From CBDFNN01 sp965250215 (GTDB lineage Bacteria; Bacteroidota; Rhodothermia; Rhodothermales; DATKEJ01), in the NCBI GenBank assembly GCA_965250215.1, contig CBDFNN010000004.1, positions 1,240,001 through 1,304,000 on the forward strand: a stretch of DNA of 64,000 nucleotides, in the 5' to 3' direction. The notes below the pieces were generated by a model, which was given only the letters and a program-made list of their open reading frames with translations, was not told the origin of the DNA and searched no databases. A program made the position numbers and the translations under genes. Shown here in pieces: positions 1 to 8,544 of the stretch. How positions within the stretch are numbered: position 1 is the first letter of the stretch; the number at the start of each line of letters is the position of its first letter.

Positions 1-1
1 T

Positions 2-1024
2 TTCGAGGCTCAAAAACTGCAGGGTGTGCTCGGGATTATTGGCGGCTTGGCCATGTATCAGGCGGCTTGCGTCGGCCCGCAAAATCTTAACTTGTTCATA
101 TGGCTACTCTTGATCCACATGTTGTGCTACATGCCGACTGTTGGACTTTCCAGCGTCATCGCATTCAATCATCTAAAAGACTCCAAAAAGAGCTTTCCAA
201 TCGTTCGTGCCTTTGGCTCCTTTGGTTGGATCGTTGCCAGTGTCATTGTCAGTCTCATTTTGCACGCTGACGAAACGGCTACGCCTCTCTTTTGGGCGGC
301 CGGTGCGAGCGTTGTTTTTGGACTCTATTCTTTCACCTTACCCAGCACGCCTCCGCAGGCAAAAGGACAAGCGGTTTCTATTCGAAGTATTCTTGGTCTC
401 AACGCACTCCGGACCTTGCACTCTCGTCGCTTCACGACCTTTCTGGTAACGATATTTCTTGTCGCGATTCCACTCACGGCTTACAACGTCTACATGCCGA
501 TCTTTGTGAACGCTGCGGAGATCGCCGATCCAGCCTTCAAACTTTCATTGGGGACCTTGTCGGAGCTCGTCGTGATGCTGGCTATACCAATTGTGTTCGC
601 CAAGCTCGGGTTCAAATGGATGTATGTAATTGGCTTGAGTGCCTGGATATTGCGCTTTCTGTTTGTTTTCGGAGCATCCACGGGATCTACATTTGTTTTG
701 GTAATGGCAGCCATTTTGATTCATGGTCTTTGTTTCGATTTCACCTTGATCGCAGGGCAGATGTTTGTCGATCAGGAATCGCCGGACGAACTCAAAGGAC
801 AGGCACAAGGACTGATGATCATGGCAAGTATGGGTCTAGGTGCTTTGGTTGGTGCGCCCCTGTCGAATCAACTATTTGGTGGGACCTTGAAGGGAGAACT
901 TACTCCGCTATCCGGCTGGACAGATTTTTGGCTAATCCCGATTATTTATTGCTTCGTGATGGTCATTGTATTTCTGGTGTCATTTGGACCAGGGAAGAGA
1001 GGGGCTAAGGGGCTAGGGAGCTGA
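2..1024 (+). CDS. Nucleoside:H+ symporter-type MFS transporter, 5' truncated by window edge
   Basis: Frame open from base 2; about 340 residues are visible and the N-terminus (perhaps 80 residues, judging from the ~418-residue NupG family) lies outside the window. The visible part is a string of hydrophobic membrane segments with the family-like stretch LGIIGGLAMY near the start and the 'GQAQGLM' loop with small-residue helices near the end, matching nucleoside permeases of the NupG/Nuc_H_symport group. Inferred role: proton-coupled nucleoside uptake across the inner membrane. The last residues (RGAKGLGS) are encoded by the GGGGCTRA octamer repeat that contains the stop codon, so the tail is probably not ancestral. 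GTG at 26 is internal, not the real start. Confidence 0.75.
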   Translation, partial: FEAQKLQGVLGIIGGLAMYQAACVGPQNLNLFIWLLLIHMLCYMPTVGLSSVIAFNHLKDSKKSFPIVRAFGSFGWIVASVIVSLILHADETATPLFWAAGASVVFGLYSFTLPSTPPQAKGQAVSIRSILGLNALRTLHSRRFTTFLVTIFLVAIPLTAYNVYMPIFVNAAEIADPAFKLSLGTLSELVVMLAIPIVFAKLGFKWMYVIGLSAWILRFLFVFGASTGSTFVLVMAAILIHGLCFDFTLIAGQMFVDQESPDELKGQAQGLMIMASMGLGALVGAPLSNQLFGGTLKGELTPLSGWTDFWLIPIIYCFVMVIVFLVSFGPGKRGAKGLGS

Positions 1025-1032
1025 GGGGCTGG
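1001..1032. repeat. Degenerate octamer tandem repeat over the MFS stop codon
   Basis: Four units of GGGGCTAA-type octamer (1001-1008, 1009-1016, 1017-1024, 1025-1032); the third unit ends in the TGA stop. G-rich degenerate sequence continues to about 1095. Same family as the arrays at 8667, 13597 and 15913. Confidence 0.75.
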
Positions 1033-1187
1033 GAAAGGAGTGAGGAGCTTTAAGAAGTGAGGTGTGGGGAGTGAGGGGTGAAGTTAGGGAGCTTAGTAGC
1101 GTACAAAGGGTGTTTTTGTTGAAACTGACCCTCAGATGAAAAGGTATGCTTGAATATCTTTTGTCAGGAGGTCCTTGGATGATAATG

Positions 1188-1232
1188 ACCAAGTACCAAA
1201 GACTAAGGACCAATGACCAAAAACCAATGACC
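1188..1232. repeat. ACCAANN heptamer tandem repeat over the ilvE start
   Basis: Six consecutive 7-base units (ACCAAGT, ACCAAAG, ACTAAGG, ACCAATG, ACCAAAA, ACCAATG) plus ACC. The ATG inside the last full unit (1227-1229) is the preferred ilvE start codon, so the repeat replaces a normal leader. Confidence 0.8.
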
Positions 1233-2318
1233 ATTTCGATTCTTCCTCTCGACCCCAACCAAGAAAAGGAAATTTCTACAGATCTAGGATTTGGTGGATC
1301 ATTTTCCAATAGAATGTTTCAGCAAAGCTATTCTGAAGAGCGAGGATGGCATGATGCAATGATCAAACCCTACGGGCCATTTTCCCTAGATCCGGCCTCG
1401 GCTGTTCTTCACTATGGGCAGGAGATTTTCGAAGGAACCAAAGCCTATCTAACACCGGAAGGAAAGATCAATCTTTTCCGTCCGATGAAGAACATGGAGC
1501 GTTTCAACATCTCAGCTGAACGAATGGCGATGCCAAAGGTCGATGTCGATTTTCATTTAGAGGCAATCAAGTCACTAGTTAGCCTTGAATCAGAATGGGT
1601 GCCTAGCCAACCTGGTACAGCGCTATATATAAGACCATTCATGTTCGCCTCAAGGGCTACACTCGGCGTGCACGCCAGTGACAAGTATATTCATGCGGTT
1701 ATCGTTGGTCCGGTCGGTTCCTATTTTAAGAACGGATTCAACACGGTCGGTGTCTTGATCTCCGATAAGTATAGAAGAGCTTGTAAAGGAGGAACAGGAT
1801 TCGCCAAGACGGGCGGTAACTATGCGGCAAGTCTTATGGTAGGTGCACAGGCAACGAAGCAAGGCTACCAACAGGTTTTGTGGCTGGACTCAAAAGAAGG
1901 GAAGTACATGGAAGAGGTTGGAGCCATGAATATGTGGATTGTCTACGAGGGGAAGAAACTCGTGACTCCTCCGCTTTCCGATAGCATTCTCCAAGGTGTC
2001 ACTAGAGATTCTGTGATTACCTTAGCGCGAGATCTCGGATACGAAGTTGATGAGCGTCCTCTGCATATAGATGAAGTTGTCGCTGATATTGAAAGTGGAA
2101 AAGTGACAGAGGCTTTTGGTTGTGGTACCGCTGCTGTAATTTCTCCGGTCGGTCGACTTGGATACAAGGAGAAGGACTACGTGATGAACAACAACGAAGT
2201 AGGCGAGGTCGCAACGAGACTATACGATCAATTAACTGGAATTCAGACAGGTCGACTAGAGGATCCTTACGGATGGACCACGACTATCGAGGCGGCCCAA
2301 GCAGAACCGGCACTTTAA
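1227..2318 (+). CDS. ilvE: Branched-chain amino acid aminotransferase (class IV, type 2)
   Basis: PLP enzyme that transaminates leucine, isoleucine and valine with 2-oxoglutarate in the cytoplasm. The N-terminal 'LGFGGSFSNRMF' block, 'ALYIRPFMFAS', 'TGGNYAAS' with the preceding lysine, 'EEVGAMN' and 'GTAAVISPVG' blocks are those of type 2 (eukaryote-like) BCATs; 363 residues is the usual length. An in-frame ATG at 1146 would add 27 residues, but most of that extension is encoded by the heptamer repeat at 1188-1232, and homologues begin only 12-20 residues before the GFG block, so 1227 is preferred. No Shine-Dalgarno is visible. It is followed after 27 bases by a DUF1080 gene with no obvious functional link. 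Confidence 0.9.
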   Translation: MTISILPLDPNQEKEISTDLGFGGSFSNRMFQQSYSEERGWHDAMIKPYGPFSLDPASAVLHYGQEIFEGTKAYLTPEGKINLFRPMKNMERFNISAERMAMPKVDVDFHLEAIKSLVSLESEWVPSQPGTALYIRPFMFASRATLGVHASDKYIHAVIVGPVGSYFKNGFNTVGVLISDKYRRACKGGTGFAKTGGNYAASLMVGAQATKQGYQQVLWLDSKEGKYMEEVGAMNMWIVYEGKKLVTPPLSDSILQGVTRDSVITLARDLGYEVDERPLHIDEVVADIESGKVTEAFGCGTAAVISPVGRLGYKEKDYVMNNNEVGEVATRLYDQLTGIQTGRLEDPYGWTTTIEAAQAEPAL

Positions 2319-2345
2319 TTTACTTCACCAATACAGACACATAGA

Positions 2346-3119
2346 ATGAAGAACACAGTTTTATTTCTTTCCCTTTTATTAGTCGGTCTAATGACGACAG
2401 ATGCATTTGCGCAGAAAGCTGAAATATTCGATTGGCCGGTTCATGATAAAGAACGACCGACGCCTAGACAGGTTGAGCCTGGTGCGTGTAGCGCGACGGA
2501 TGTAGCAATTCCGGGTCCAGCAGACGCAATCATTCTTATCGGAGAGGACGGATTAGCGGCCTGGGAGCACAAGAATGGAGACCCTGCAAAATGGAAAGTA
2601 GACGGAGATATTGTTGAAGTCGTAAAAGGAACGGGCTACATCAATACAAAGGAAAAATTCGGAAGCGTTCAGGTGCACATTGAGTTTATGTCTCCGGTCC
2701 AACCGGATCGGACTTCTCAAAACAAAGGGAATAGTGGTCTCTTCTTCTTCGATGAGCGCTACGAGGTGCAGATTCTCAATTCCTATGACAACGTGACCTA
2801 TGCAGATGGACAGGCAACGGCATTATATGGTCAGACACCTCCACTGGTAAACGCGAGTTGCCCGGAGATGACCTGGCAGAAATACGACGTCGTGTTCAAT
2901 CGTCCCCATTTCGACTCAGAAGGAAAGGTGACCACCCCAGCCTCGGCCACTGTGTTTCACAATGGTATTTTGGTACAAAATCATACAGAACTTTCTGGAC
3001 CTACAGCTCACAAGAAACGACCGCCATATACAGCCCACGAAGCTAAGGGTAGGATTTCTCTCCAGGATCATGGTGAGCCGGTAAGATTCAGGAATTTGTG
3101 GGTCCGAAAGCTAGATTAA
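2346..3119 (+). CDS. Secreted DUF1080 (3-keto-disaccharide hydrolase-like) protein
   Basis: 257 residues with a clear signal peptide (about 1-22, cleavage near DAFAQ-KA). The mature part is a jelly-roll/concanavalin-like DUF1080 domain (about 55-257) with 'GEDGLAAWEH', 'GYINTKEKFGSVQVHIEF', 'NSGLFFF', 'YEVQILNSYDN' and 'GRISLQDHGEPVRFRNLWVRKL' blocks. Family members are periplasmic or secreted glycan-active proteins, some of which hydrolyse 3-keto-glycosides; the exact substrate here is inference. Such genes are often found near GMC-type sugar oxidases like those at the end of this window. It starts 27 bases after ilvE and is closed by a hairpin terminator at 3125. Confidence 0.85.
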   Translation: MKNTVLFLSLLLVGLMTTDAFAQKAEIFDWPVHDKERPTPRQVEPGACSATDVAIPGPADAIILIGEDGLAAWEHKNGDPAKWKVDGDIVEVVKGTGYINTKEKFGSVQVHIEFMSPVQPDRTSQNKGNSGLFFFDERYEVQILNSYDNVTYADGQATALYGQTPPLVNASCPEMTWQKYDVVFNRPHFDSEGKVTTPASATVFHNGILVQNHTELSGPTAHKKRPPYTAHEAKGRISLQDHGEPVRFRNLWVRKLD

Positions 3120-3124
3120 TCGAT

Positions 3125-3150
3125 AAAAGGCGACAGGATTAATGCCTTTT
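3125..3150 (+). terminator. Hairpin terminator after the DUF1080 gene
   Basis: AAAAGGC and GCCTTTT form a perfect 7-bp stem around a 12-base loop, six bases after the stop codon. Confidence 0.6.
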
Positions 3151-3378
3151 CTTCCTGATCCTTAATTGAGGAGTCGATTATTTAATTCTAAAGGACTAAA
3201 CGAGGCTTTTAGTAGCCGAGAGTGCATTTCGTTTGCCTTAGATGCACTTCATTCCTTATTACTGTAACAATCTGTGTGGCTTGCTAACATAAATGCTGAA
3301 TAAAGGCGGTGCTTATTCAAACATTATTATGGTCTGAATATCTAAATGGCATCCGATAACTAAATCCCATTCAAAACA

Positions 3379-3993
3379 ATGAAATTTAAAGCCATACTGG
3401 CACTTTCTGCCCTGCTTTTCGCTGCTCCGGTCTTTGCAGACGGTGATGACGACAAGAAAAAGGCATCAGAGTGGAGTGTTGACAAAAATCACTCCGCGAT
3501 CAACTTCAATGTAAAGCACTTCTTTACTCCTGTAAATGGGACGTTTAAAGACTATGACATTAGCCTAGACTTTAATGCGGAAGATTTAGAGTCGTCAAGT
3601 ATAAATGTGACGATTCAAGTAGCTAGTGTGGATACAGGAGTTGAAAAAAGGAATAACCACCTGAAAACGGCTGATTTCTTCGATGCTGAGCAGTTCCCAA
3701 CCATTGTTTTTGCAAGTAGCTCGATCGAGTCAACAGGAGAAAATACCTTTGTTGCAAAAGGGACATTGACTATGCGAGGAGTTGAGAAGCCCTATGAGCT
3801 TCCATTTGAGTTGCTGGGAGTAGCAGATCTTCCTGAGCAAATGCAAAGAGGAGGAATGACGAAGATTGCTGGATTCAAATCACACTCAACGCTCCTAAGA
3901 AATGACTGGGGAGTTGGAACAGGTAGCTGGGCCGCTACAGCCGTTGTCGGGGGTGAAGTTAATCTCGAGATCGCGATCGAAGCCAAACAGTAG
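3379..3993 (+). CDS. YceI family periplasmic protein
   Basis: 204 residues: signal peptide (1-20, ending PVFA-DG), an acidic/lysine linker (DGDDDKKK), then a complete YceI lipocalin-like beta-barrel (about 31-203) with the diagnostic 'WSVDKNHSAINFNVKHFF', 'NNHLKTADFFDAEQFPTIVF' and 'FKSHSTLLRNDWGVG' blocks. The family binds polyisoprenoid or other long-chain lipids in the periplasm; its cellular role is poorly defined. It stands alone, with 259 non-coding bases upstream, so it probably has its own promoter. The stop is followed within six bases by a heptamer repeat and then a strong terminator. Confidence 0.9.
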   Translation: MKFKAILALSALLFAAPVFADGDDDKKKASEWSVDKNHSAINFNVKHFFTPVNGTFKDYDISLDFNAEDLESSSINVTIQVASVDTGVEKRNNHLKTADFFDAEQFPTIVFASSSIESTGENTFVAKGTLTMRGVEKPYELPFELLGVADLPEQMQRGGMTKIAGFKSHSTLLRNDWGVGTGSWAATAVVGGEVNLEIAIEAKQ

Positions 3994-3998
3994 GGAAC

Positions 3999-4026
3999 GG
4001 TTCTTGGTTTGTGGTTCTTGGTTTGT
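3999..4026. repeat. GGTTCTT/GGTTTGT heptamer repeat after yceI
   Basis: Two perfect copies of a 14-mer, i.e. four heptamers (GGTTCTT, GGTTTGT, twice). This is the reverse complement of the ACCAANN family found upstream of starts elsewhere in the window. Confidence 0.7.
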
Positions 4027-4068
4027 AGTAATACAAGCTAACCACAGCGAAACGTCTTCTTGAAAATT

Positions 4069-4103
4069 AAAAAGCCGAGTAGGGATTTCCTACTTGGCTT
4101 TTT
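4069..4103. terminator. Strong bidirectional hairpin terminator
   Basis: A 12-bp stem AAGCCGAGTAGG / CCTACTTGGCTT (one G-T pair) with a 5-base loop, flanked by A-run and T-run on either side. It lies between the converging yceI (+) and the gene ending at 4221 (-) and can serve both. Confidence 0.8.
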
Positions 4104-4135
4104 CATTTGTGTTGAGCTGGTCGATTCTAGAGTTT

Positions 4136-4221
4136 TCCTTACTCCTTACTCCTTACTCCTTACTCCTTACTCCTTACTCCTTACTCCTTACTCCTTACTC
4201 CTTACTCCTTACTCCTTACTC
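4136..4221. repeat. ACTCCTT heptamer array (about 12 copies)
   Basis: Eleven perfect ACTCCTT units at 4141-4217, with partial units on both sides. In the direction of the minus-strand gene the array begins in the base following the TAG stop (4223-4221), reading TAG-AGT-AAGGAGT-AAGGAGT. No spacers are present, so it is not a CRISPR array. Confidence 0.95.
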
Positions 4222-5681
4222 TATTCCGCTGGTGCCAGATCTATACCCATATTCACTTCCAAATCCGGACGTGCCGTTCTGAGACGATCAGCCGCCTCTT
4301 TGCTAACTTTGGATTGCCAGAGATACAAGGACTTTAGCTTGGGCAAATCTTTGATGTGTTCAAGACCTGCATCGGTGATCTCAGTGTCGTAGAGATTGAG
4401 ATATTCCAGATATTCAAGCCCTTTGAGATGCGACAGACCTGCATCACTGACATTGGTTTTTTCGAGGTGAAGTTTGCTCAGAAGATTCATCTTGCCGATA
4501 CTAGCCATCGCCGAATCATTAACCATTGTTCCACCTAAGTCAAGCCATGTAATCTTATCGGCGACGGGGTTGAACTGGTCTATATGCTTGCTTCGAAAAG
4601 TCTTTTGAACGTTAGTCGTGGCGACTTGGAGAAGGTTCACATTTTCTGCCAAGGGAGAAATAAGCACGCCGGTCGCACTGGCGATTGCATTTAGATCCGA
4701 GGAATCCGCTGCAGCGACTTCCAAAGCAAATACCCCAGTTGGCATATCCTCGAGTCCCATCCCTTCAAGGACGAGATCTGCCATCTCTGTCGTCTCATTC
4801 TCGGGGACTGGAGTCTCAAATGAGGCGCCCGTTTCGATCCACCACTTAATGATTTCTGACTCACGAGGTGTAAGTTGTGTATCTCCAGCCGGCGGCATAT
4901 GCCGCTTGTGATCTAGGGGTAGGACCATTCGGCGAACAAGTTCACTTTCTGATGGAGAAGTCTCGACGATAATTTCGCCATCATCACCGCCCTCTTGGAA
5001 GGTCTCCGCACTAGCTAAGCTTAGCCCACCTTCGATTCTATCTCCGCTATGACACTTGACGCACTTGTCATTCAAAATCGGCTGAACCATGCTCTCGAAG
5101 ATGCTCAGTTCCCCGTAGTCCATGATTTGATCATCACCACTATTCCAAGGCAAATACTTTGTGAGGTAATCTGCACCGTGAGTAAGAGAACCGCCCTTGT
5201 CAGCTCCGATCGCCATGAAAATGACACCTAGGAATATTAGTACTCTAGATAGCATTGGAGCCCAGGACTGTTTGCTCAGACTGGTGGCTCGAAATAGGAA
5301 TGCGAGAGTCGCGGAAACAGAAAGTAGGACGCCAAAACGCTCGTGCCATTCGAGTAGATCACCATCGTAGGTTTCTCCAGCCGCTAGCATGATCCCAAGA
5401 TATACTGATACGAAGGACGACAATGCAGTTAAGCCGAGGGACCAAGTAGTCAGGGTTCTCAGACTATCATCCTCTGGTCGTGTTCGAGAAAACAGCTCCA
5501 GACCAGCCGTAATTAGAATCATTACGATGGGAAAGTGAACAAGCAAGGGATGGAATCGGCCGAATAATTTGACCAGATTGGCTGGGTCATCGTGATTTAC
5601 AATCAGGTTCGTATTGTGCAGCACAATTAAAATGACTACCGCCAAGATTGCGAAGATGAAAAACTTCCGATTCTCTTTCAT
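4221..5681 (-). CDS. DUF2231-type membrane protein with PSCyt1 haem domain and leucine-rich repeats
   Basis: 486 residues. About five membrane helices (roughly 6-26, 42-64, 76-100, 115-132, 144-160) with the 'HPLLVHFPIV' motif of DUF2231; then a cytochrome c-like PSCyt1 domain with CVKCH at 207-211 and a downstream 'HMPP' Met as possible axial ligand; then a leucine-rich-repeat block (about 380-475, 'LSKLHLEKTNVSDAGLSHL', 'LEYLEYLNLYDTEITDAGL'). Inferred: an inner-membrane-anchored periplasmic electron-transfer or scaffold protein. It is the last gene of the leftward run 11639 to 4221 that contains the DUF1553/DUF1501 pair, 217 bases after the FG-GAP gene. The redox partner is unknown. Confidence 0.8.
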   Translation of the reverse strand: MKENRKFFIFAILAVVILIVLHNTNLIVNHDDPANLVKLFGRFHPLLVHFPIVMILITAGLELFSRTRPEDDSLRTLTTWSLGLTALSSFVSVYLGIMLAAGETYDGDLLEWHERFGVLLSVSATLAFLFRATSLSKQSWAPMLSRVLIFLGVIFMAIGADKGGSLTHGADYLTKYLPWNSGDDQIMDYGELSIFESMVQPILNDKCVKCHSGDRIEGGLSLASAETFQEGGDDGEIIVETSPSESELVRRMVLPLDHKRHMPPAGDTQLTPRESEIIKWWIETGASFETPVPENETTEMADLVLEGMGLEDMPTGVFALEVAAADSSDLNAIASATGVLISPLAENVNLLQVATTNVQKTFRSKHIDQFNPVADKITWLDLGGTMVNDSAMASIGKMNLLSKLHLEKTNVSDAGLSHLKGLEYLEYLNLYDTEITDAGLEHIKDLPKLKSLYLWQSKVSKEAADRLRTARPDLEVNMGIDLAPAE

Positions 5682-5863
5682 ATAAAGGGTTGTGGTGAGA
5701 ATTATCTCGTCGCTAATAATAACAGCAAGACTTCAAAGCAACAAGTAATTGAGACACTCGATCTATTGTAATTCCGATTGACGTGCATTTTTCGGATTAA
5801 AAGTTAAAAGGATGTGAATCGGGACGTCGCATATTGTCCCAGGAAAGTCGAACGGTGATCTTT

Positions 5864-5900
5864 CTGACGACTGACGACTGACGACTGACGACTGACGACT
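5864..5900. repeat. CTGACGA heptamer array (about 5.3 copies)
   Basis: Five perfect units 5864-5898 followed by CT, which with the next base forms the complement of the TAG stop of the minus-strand gene ending at 5899. Same family as the array at 52928. Confidence 0.9.
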
Positions 5901-7077
5901 ATTTCCCATATACGTAGACCTCGCCTTTTGAAGGATCACTCACGAAGACAAGATTTCCTGCGTTTTCGAAGCTTGTCCCGAACTCCGGAGTTTCCTTCTT
6001 GCTCGGGCTCGCAAAGGCTTTGATGAGACTTTTAGAGTTACCATTTATTTGGGAGTAAACAATGATACTATAACTTCCATCAATGTTGGTCTCTCTGGCT
6101 AATAAATGATTGTCTTGATCGATCTGGAAGCTTCCGCCGAAATGAATGGTCTCATCATTCGCAGCTAAGATATGGCTATCATTGGTCCAGTCATCGCCCT
6201 GCCGGCTAAAGAGGTGAATTTGTCCCGGTGGATTTCCGAATGTTGATCCAATGGCACCGACTGCGATTTGGTCATTGAAGACACGTAGCTCTCCAGCGAA
6301 TCGATTACTGGAGACCAAATCGTCAATTGAGATCGTGGCCTCGTAGTCCCATTGTCGTTCTATTTTACTAAAGGTATGGACAGCTCCCTCCGGATATCGA
6401 TCTCCATCACCTCTGGCCCCGATTGCAAGTACATTTTCCGTCATATCGATCGAGATACCAAATTCGTCGCCTTCTCGCGGATCGGGAGGAGACAGAACTG
6501 TTGATCTAAGCCAGTTTCCAGAGATATTGCGATAGAAAAATGCTCCTCCCGAGTCCTTGATTCCAAAGGGCCCATGGTATCCGCTGGATGTCAAAACTAG
6601 GGTGTCATCAGTACATGCCATATTGCTGGGAAAATCGCCGTCGATTGGTCTGAGTGGAGTAGGGCGAAAGCTCCCAATCCAGGAAATCTCCGATCCGTCA
6701 AGTCGATACAACAAAGTTTGTCCAGTTATTGGTGCAGCAACAAATGCAGAATTGTCGCAAATAATCATTTTTCTTGCGAATTCCGCTGAGCCAACTGAAG
6801 TCTCAGGAGCATCGATGCGGTTTAAATAGTTTGCCTCGCTTCCATTCCATTCGAAGGCATAGATACGTCCAGTGTCATCGGCATCAAACCCAGAAACGAG
6901 CAGCAGATTTCCCTTGATAGCGATCGAGTTTCCAAAATTTCTGGTGTCAGAATCTGGTGATCGCAAGACCAGTTGTGGAGAGCTATCGATGGGAATGTCC
7001 AAGGAGAGATCGTTCCCGTCGCAGGACGATAGAACTGCGATAAATACGAGCGATGTAAGCAAGCGAGCATGCTTCAT
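5899..7077 (-). CDS. FG-GAP/integrin-like beta-propeller lipoprotein
   Basis: 392 residues. Lipoprotein signal with lipobox 'LSSC' (Cys19) followed by an Asp. The rest is a seven-bladed-propeller-like series of FG-GAP repeats, each pairing 'FGNSIAIKGNLLLV', 'FGISIDMTENVLAIGARGDGD', 'FAGELRVFNDQIAVGAIGS' and 'FGGSFQIDQDNHLLA' type strands with a 'v..f...g..W' strand. Likely surface-exposed binding or adhesion protein. Its start overlaps the end of the DUF1501 gene by four bases (ATGA), indicating translational coupling and a shared role with the cytochrome operon, which remains inference. Confidence 0.8.
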   Translation of the reverse strand: MKHARLLTSLVFIAVLSSCDGNDLSLDIPIDSSPQLVLRSPDSDTRNFGNSIAIKGNLLLVSGFDADDTGRIYAFEWNGSEANYLNRIDAPETSVGSAEFARKMIICDNSAFVAAPITGQTLLYRLDGSEISWIGSFRPTPLRPIDGDFPSNMACTDDTLVLTSSGYHGPFGIKDSGGAFFYRNISGNWLRSTVLSPPDPREGDEFGISIDMTENVLAIGARGDGDRYPEGAVHTFSKIERQWDYEATISIDDLVSSNRFAGELRVFNDQIAVGAIGSTFGNPPGQIHLFSRQGDDWTNDSHILAANDETIHFGGSFQIDQDNHLLARETNIDGSYSIIVYSQINGNSKSLIKAFASPSKKETPEFGTSFENAGNLVFVSDPSKGEVYVYGK

Positions 7078-8492
7078 GAAAGAATATCGTGTACGACATG
7101 CCCGTGTACATCGGTCAGTCGAATATCACGGCCAGAATGTCGATAGGTTAGATTCTGGTGGTCTATTCCTAAAAGGTGCAGCATTGTGGCATGGAGGTCG
7201 TGAACCGATACCGGTTTGTCAACAATGCGATAGCCGTAATCGTCGGTCTTACCATAAACCAGACCCTTTCGGAGCCCTGCACCCGCTAGCCAAATTGAAA
7301 AGGCGGAAGGATTATGATCTCGGCCGTCATCTCCTTGCGCAAAAGGCGTCCTACCAAATTCCCCGGCAAAAATTACTAGAGTCTCATCAAGTAGTCCCCT
7401 TGCTCTCAGATCTTTCAAAAGACCAGCAATAGGTTGATCGACGGCATGCGCATTTCTCGTATGTCCATCCGTCAATTTGGCGTGTTGGTCCCATCTATCA
7501 GCCTCGACACTTGGGCAGGTCAGTTCCACAAACCTGACACCGCGTTCGACTAGTCTTCTTGCCATGATACACTGTGCGGCATAGCCTCTCGTGTGTTGAT
7601 CGGGAGAATCTAGCCCATAGAGTCTTTTTGTCGCCTCGCTTTCCGAGGAAATATCTGCCATTTCAGGAACGGCTGCCTGCATTCGAAAGGCGAGTTCGTA
7701 GTTCGAGACAGCGGCTTCCACCTGATCTTGAAGGCCGATTTTACCGAGCAACATTTCATCTGCTCGCTTCATCATCTGCAGTTTTTGCACCTGCAAATCA
7801 CTCCGCTCGAGTGGGTTGATATTGGCAAGTGGTGTCTCCTGTCCTTTAAAGAGTGAAGCCTCAAAGCTTGCAGGAAGGAATCCGCTTTTGAAATTGTCTA
7901 GCCCCCCTGGTGGAATGAGACCACCGTCAAGAACGACATAGCCTGGTAAGTCGCGATTTTCCGATCCAAGTCCATATGTAACCCATGCACCCATGCTAGG
8001 TCGGCCTTGTAAGCCATGACCAGTATGCAGGAAGTAGTTCGCGTTAGTATGCTCAGGAAATTCTGCAAACATGGAGTTGATTACGGTCAACTCGTCTGCA
8101 CAACTAGAGATGTAAGGGAAGAGGTCGCTAATCCAAATTCCTGATTGACCATATTGCTTGAAATCCCAAGGACTTCCTAGTATGGTTCCGTTGTCATCAA
8201 ACTGGGTCGCGTCTACTTTGAATTTGCTGGCGGGATCTTGACCATGCTCCTTACGGAGTCGAGGTTTGGGATCAAAAGTATCAACCTGCGAAGGCCCTCC
8301 ATCCATGTAGAGAAAGATGACATTCCTTGCTTTCGGAATGATCTCGCTTTGTTTTTTGTCGGATAAAAGAAGCTTGCCAAAAGGCGACGATCCGAGGAGT
8401 CCCATCAAGGCAAGTGAGCCGAAGCCTTGTCTTGACACCGTTAGCATTTCGCGTCGGGTCATGGGGCATGATATTCGATGACGTCCGGACAT
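7074..8492 (-). CDS. DUF1501 protein (operon 1)
   Basis: 472 residues. Tat-like N-terminus ('TRREMLTVSRQGFGSLALMGLLG', Arg-Arg at about 13-14), then the alkaline-phosphatase/sulfatase-fold DUF1501 domain: 'RNVIFLYMDGGPSQVDTFDPKP' near the N-terminus, 'RPSMGAWVTYGLGSEN', 'ARRLVERGVRFVEL', 'WDQHAKLTDGH', 'GEFGRTPFAQGDDGRDHNP' and the C-terminal 'YRHSGRDIRLTDVHGHVV'. Exported, probably periplasmic; the catalytic activity of the family is not established. It follows the DUF1553 gene by 195 bases and overlaps the FG-GAP gene by 4. Confidence 0.9.
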   Translation of the reverse strand: MSGRHRISCPMTRREMLTVSRQGFGSLALMGLLGSSPFGKLLLSDKKQSEIIPKARNVIFLYMDGGPSQVDTFDPKPRLRKEHGQDPASKFKVDATQFDDNGTILGSPWDFKQYGQSGIWISDLFPYISSCADELTVINSMFAEFPEHTNANYFLHTGHGLQGRPSMGAWVTYGLGSENRDLPGYVVLDGGLIPPGGLDNFKSGFLPASFEASLFKGQETPLANINPLERSDLQVQKLQMMKRADEMLLGKIGLQDQVEAAVSNYELAFRMQAAVPEMADISSESEATKRLYGLDSPDQHTRGYAAQCIMARRLVERGVRFVELTCPSVEADRWDQHAKLTDGHTRNAHAVDQPIAGLLKDLRARGLLDETLVIFAGEFGRTPFAQGDDGRDHNPSAFSIWLAGAGLRKGLVYGKTDDYGYRIVDKPVSVHDLHATMLHLLGIDHQNLTYRHSGRDIRLTDVHGHVVHDILS

Positions 8493-8516
8493 AGAGAAAT
8501 ATAGGAGATATTAGTA

Positions 8517-8544
8517 TCTGGGTTCTAGATTCTGGAGTCTGAAT
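8517..8544. repeat. TCTNNNN heptamer repeat upstream of DUF1501 gene
   Basis: Four 7-base units TCTGGGT, TCTAGAT, TCTGGAG, TCTGAAT, 25 bases upstream of the minus-strand start at 8492. Degenerate; related in wording to the arrays at 15344 and 16093. Confidence 0.5.

Noticed and set aside
292..1008. 238-codon open frame overlapping the MFS transporter in another frame
   Set aside because: Composition is cysteine/arginine-rich and unlike any family, while the transporter frame is clearly coding.
1146..1226. ATG 27 codons upstream of ilvE
   Set aside because: The extension is largely repeat-encoded and absent from the family; kept only as an alternative start.
3151..3378. Possible tRNA or structured leader before yceI
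   Set aside because: No cloverleaf arms or T-loop (GGTTCGANTCC-like) found here or in any other gap of the window.
4136..4221. Regular repeat that might be a CRISPR array
   Set aside because: Units are 7 bases with no spacers; no cas genes. The same applies to 5864, 15913, 31873 and 52928.
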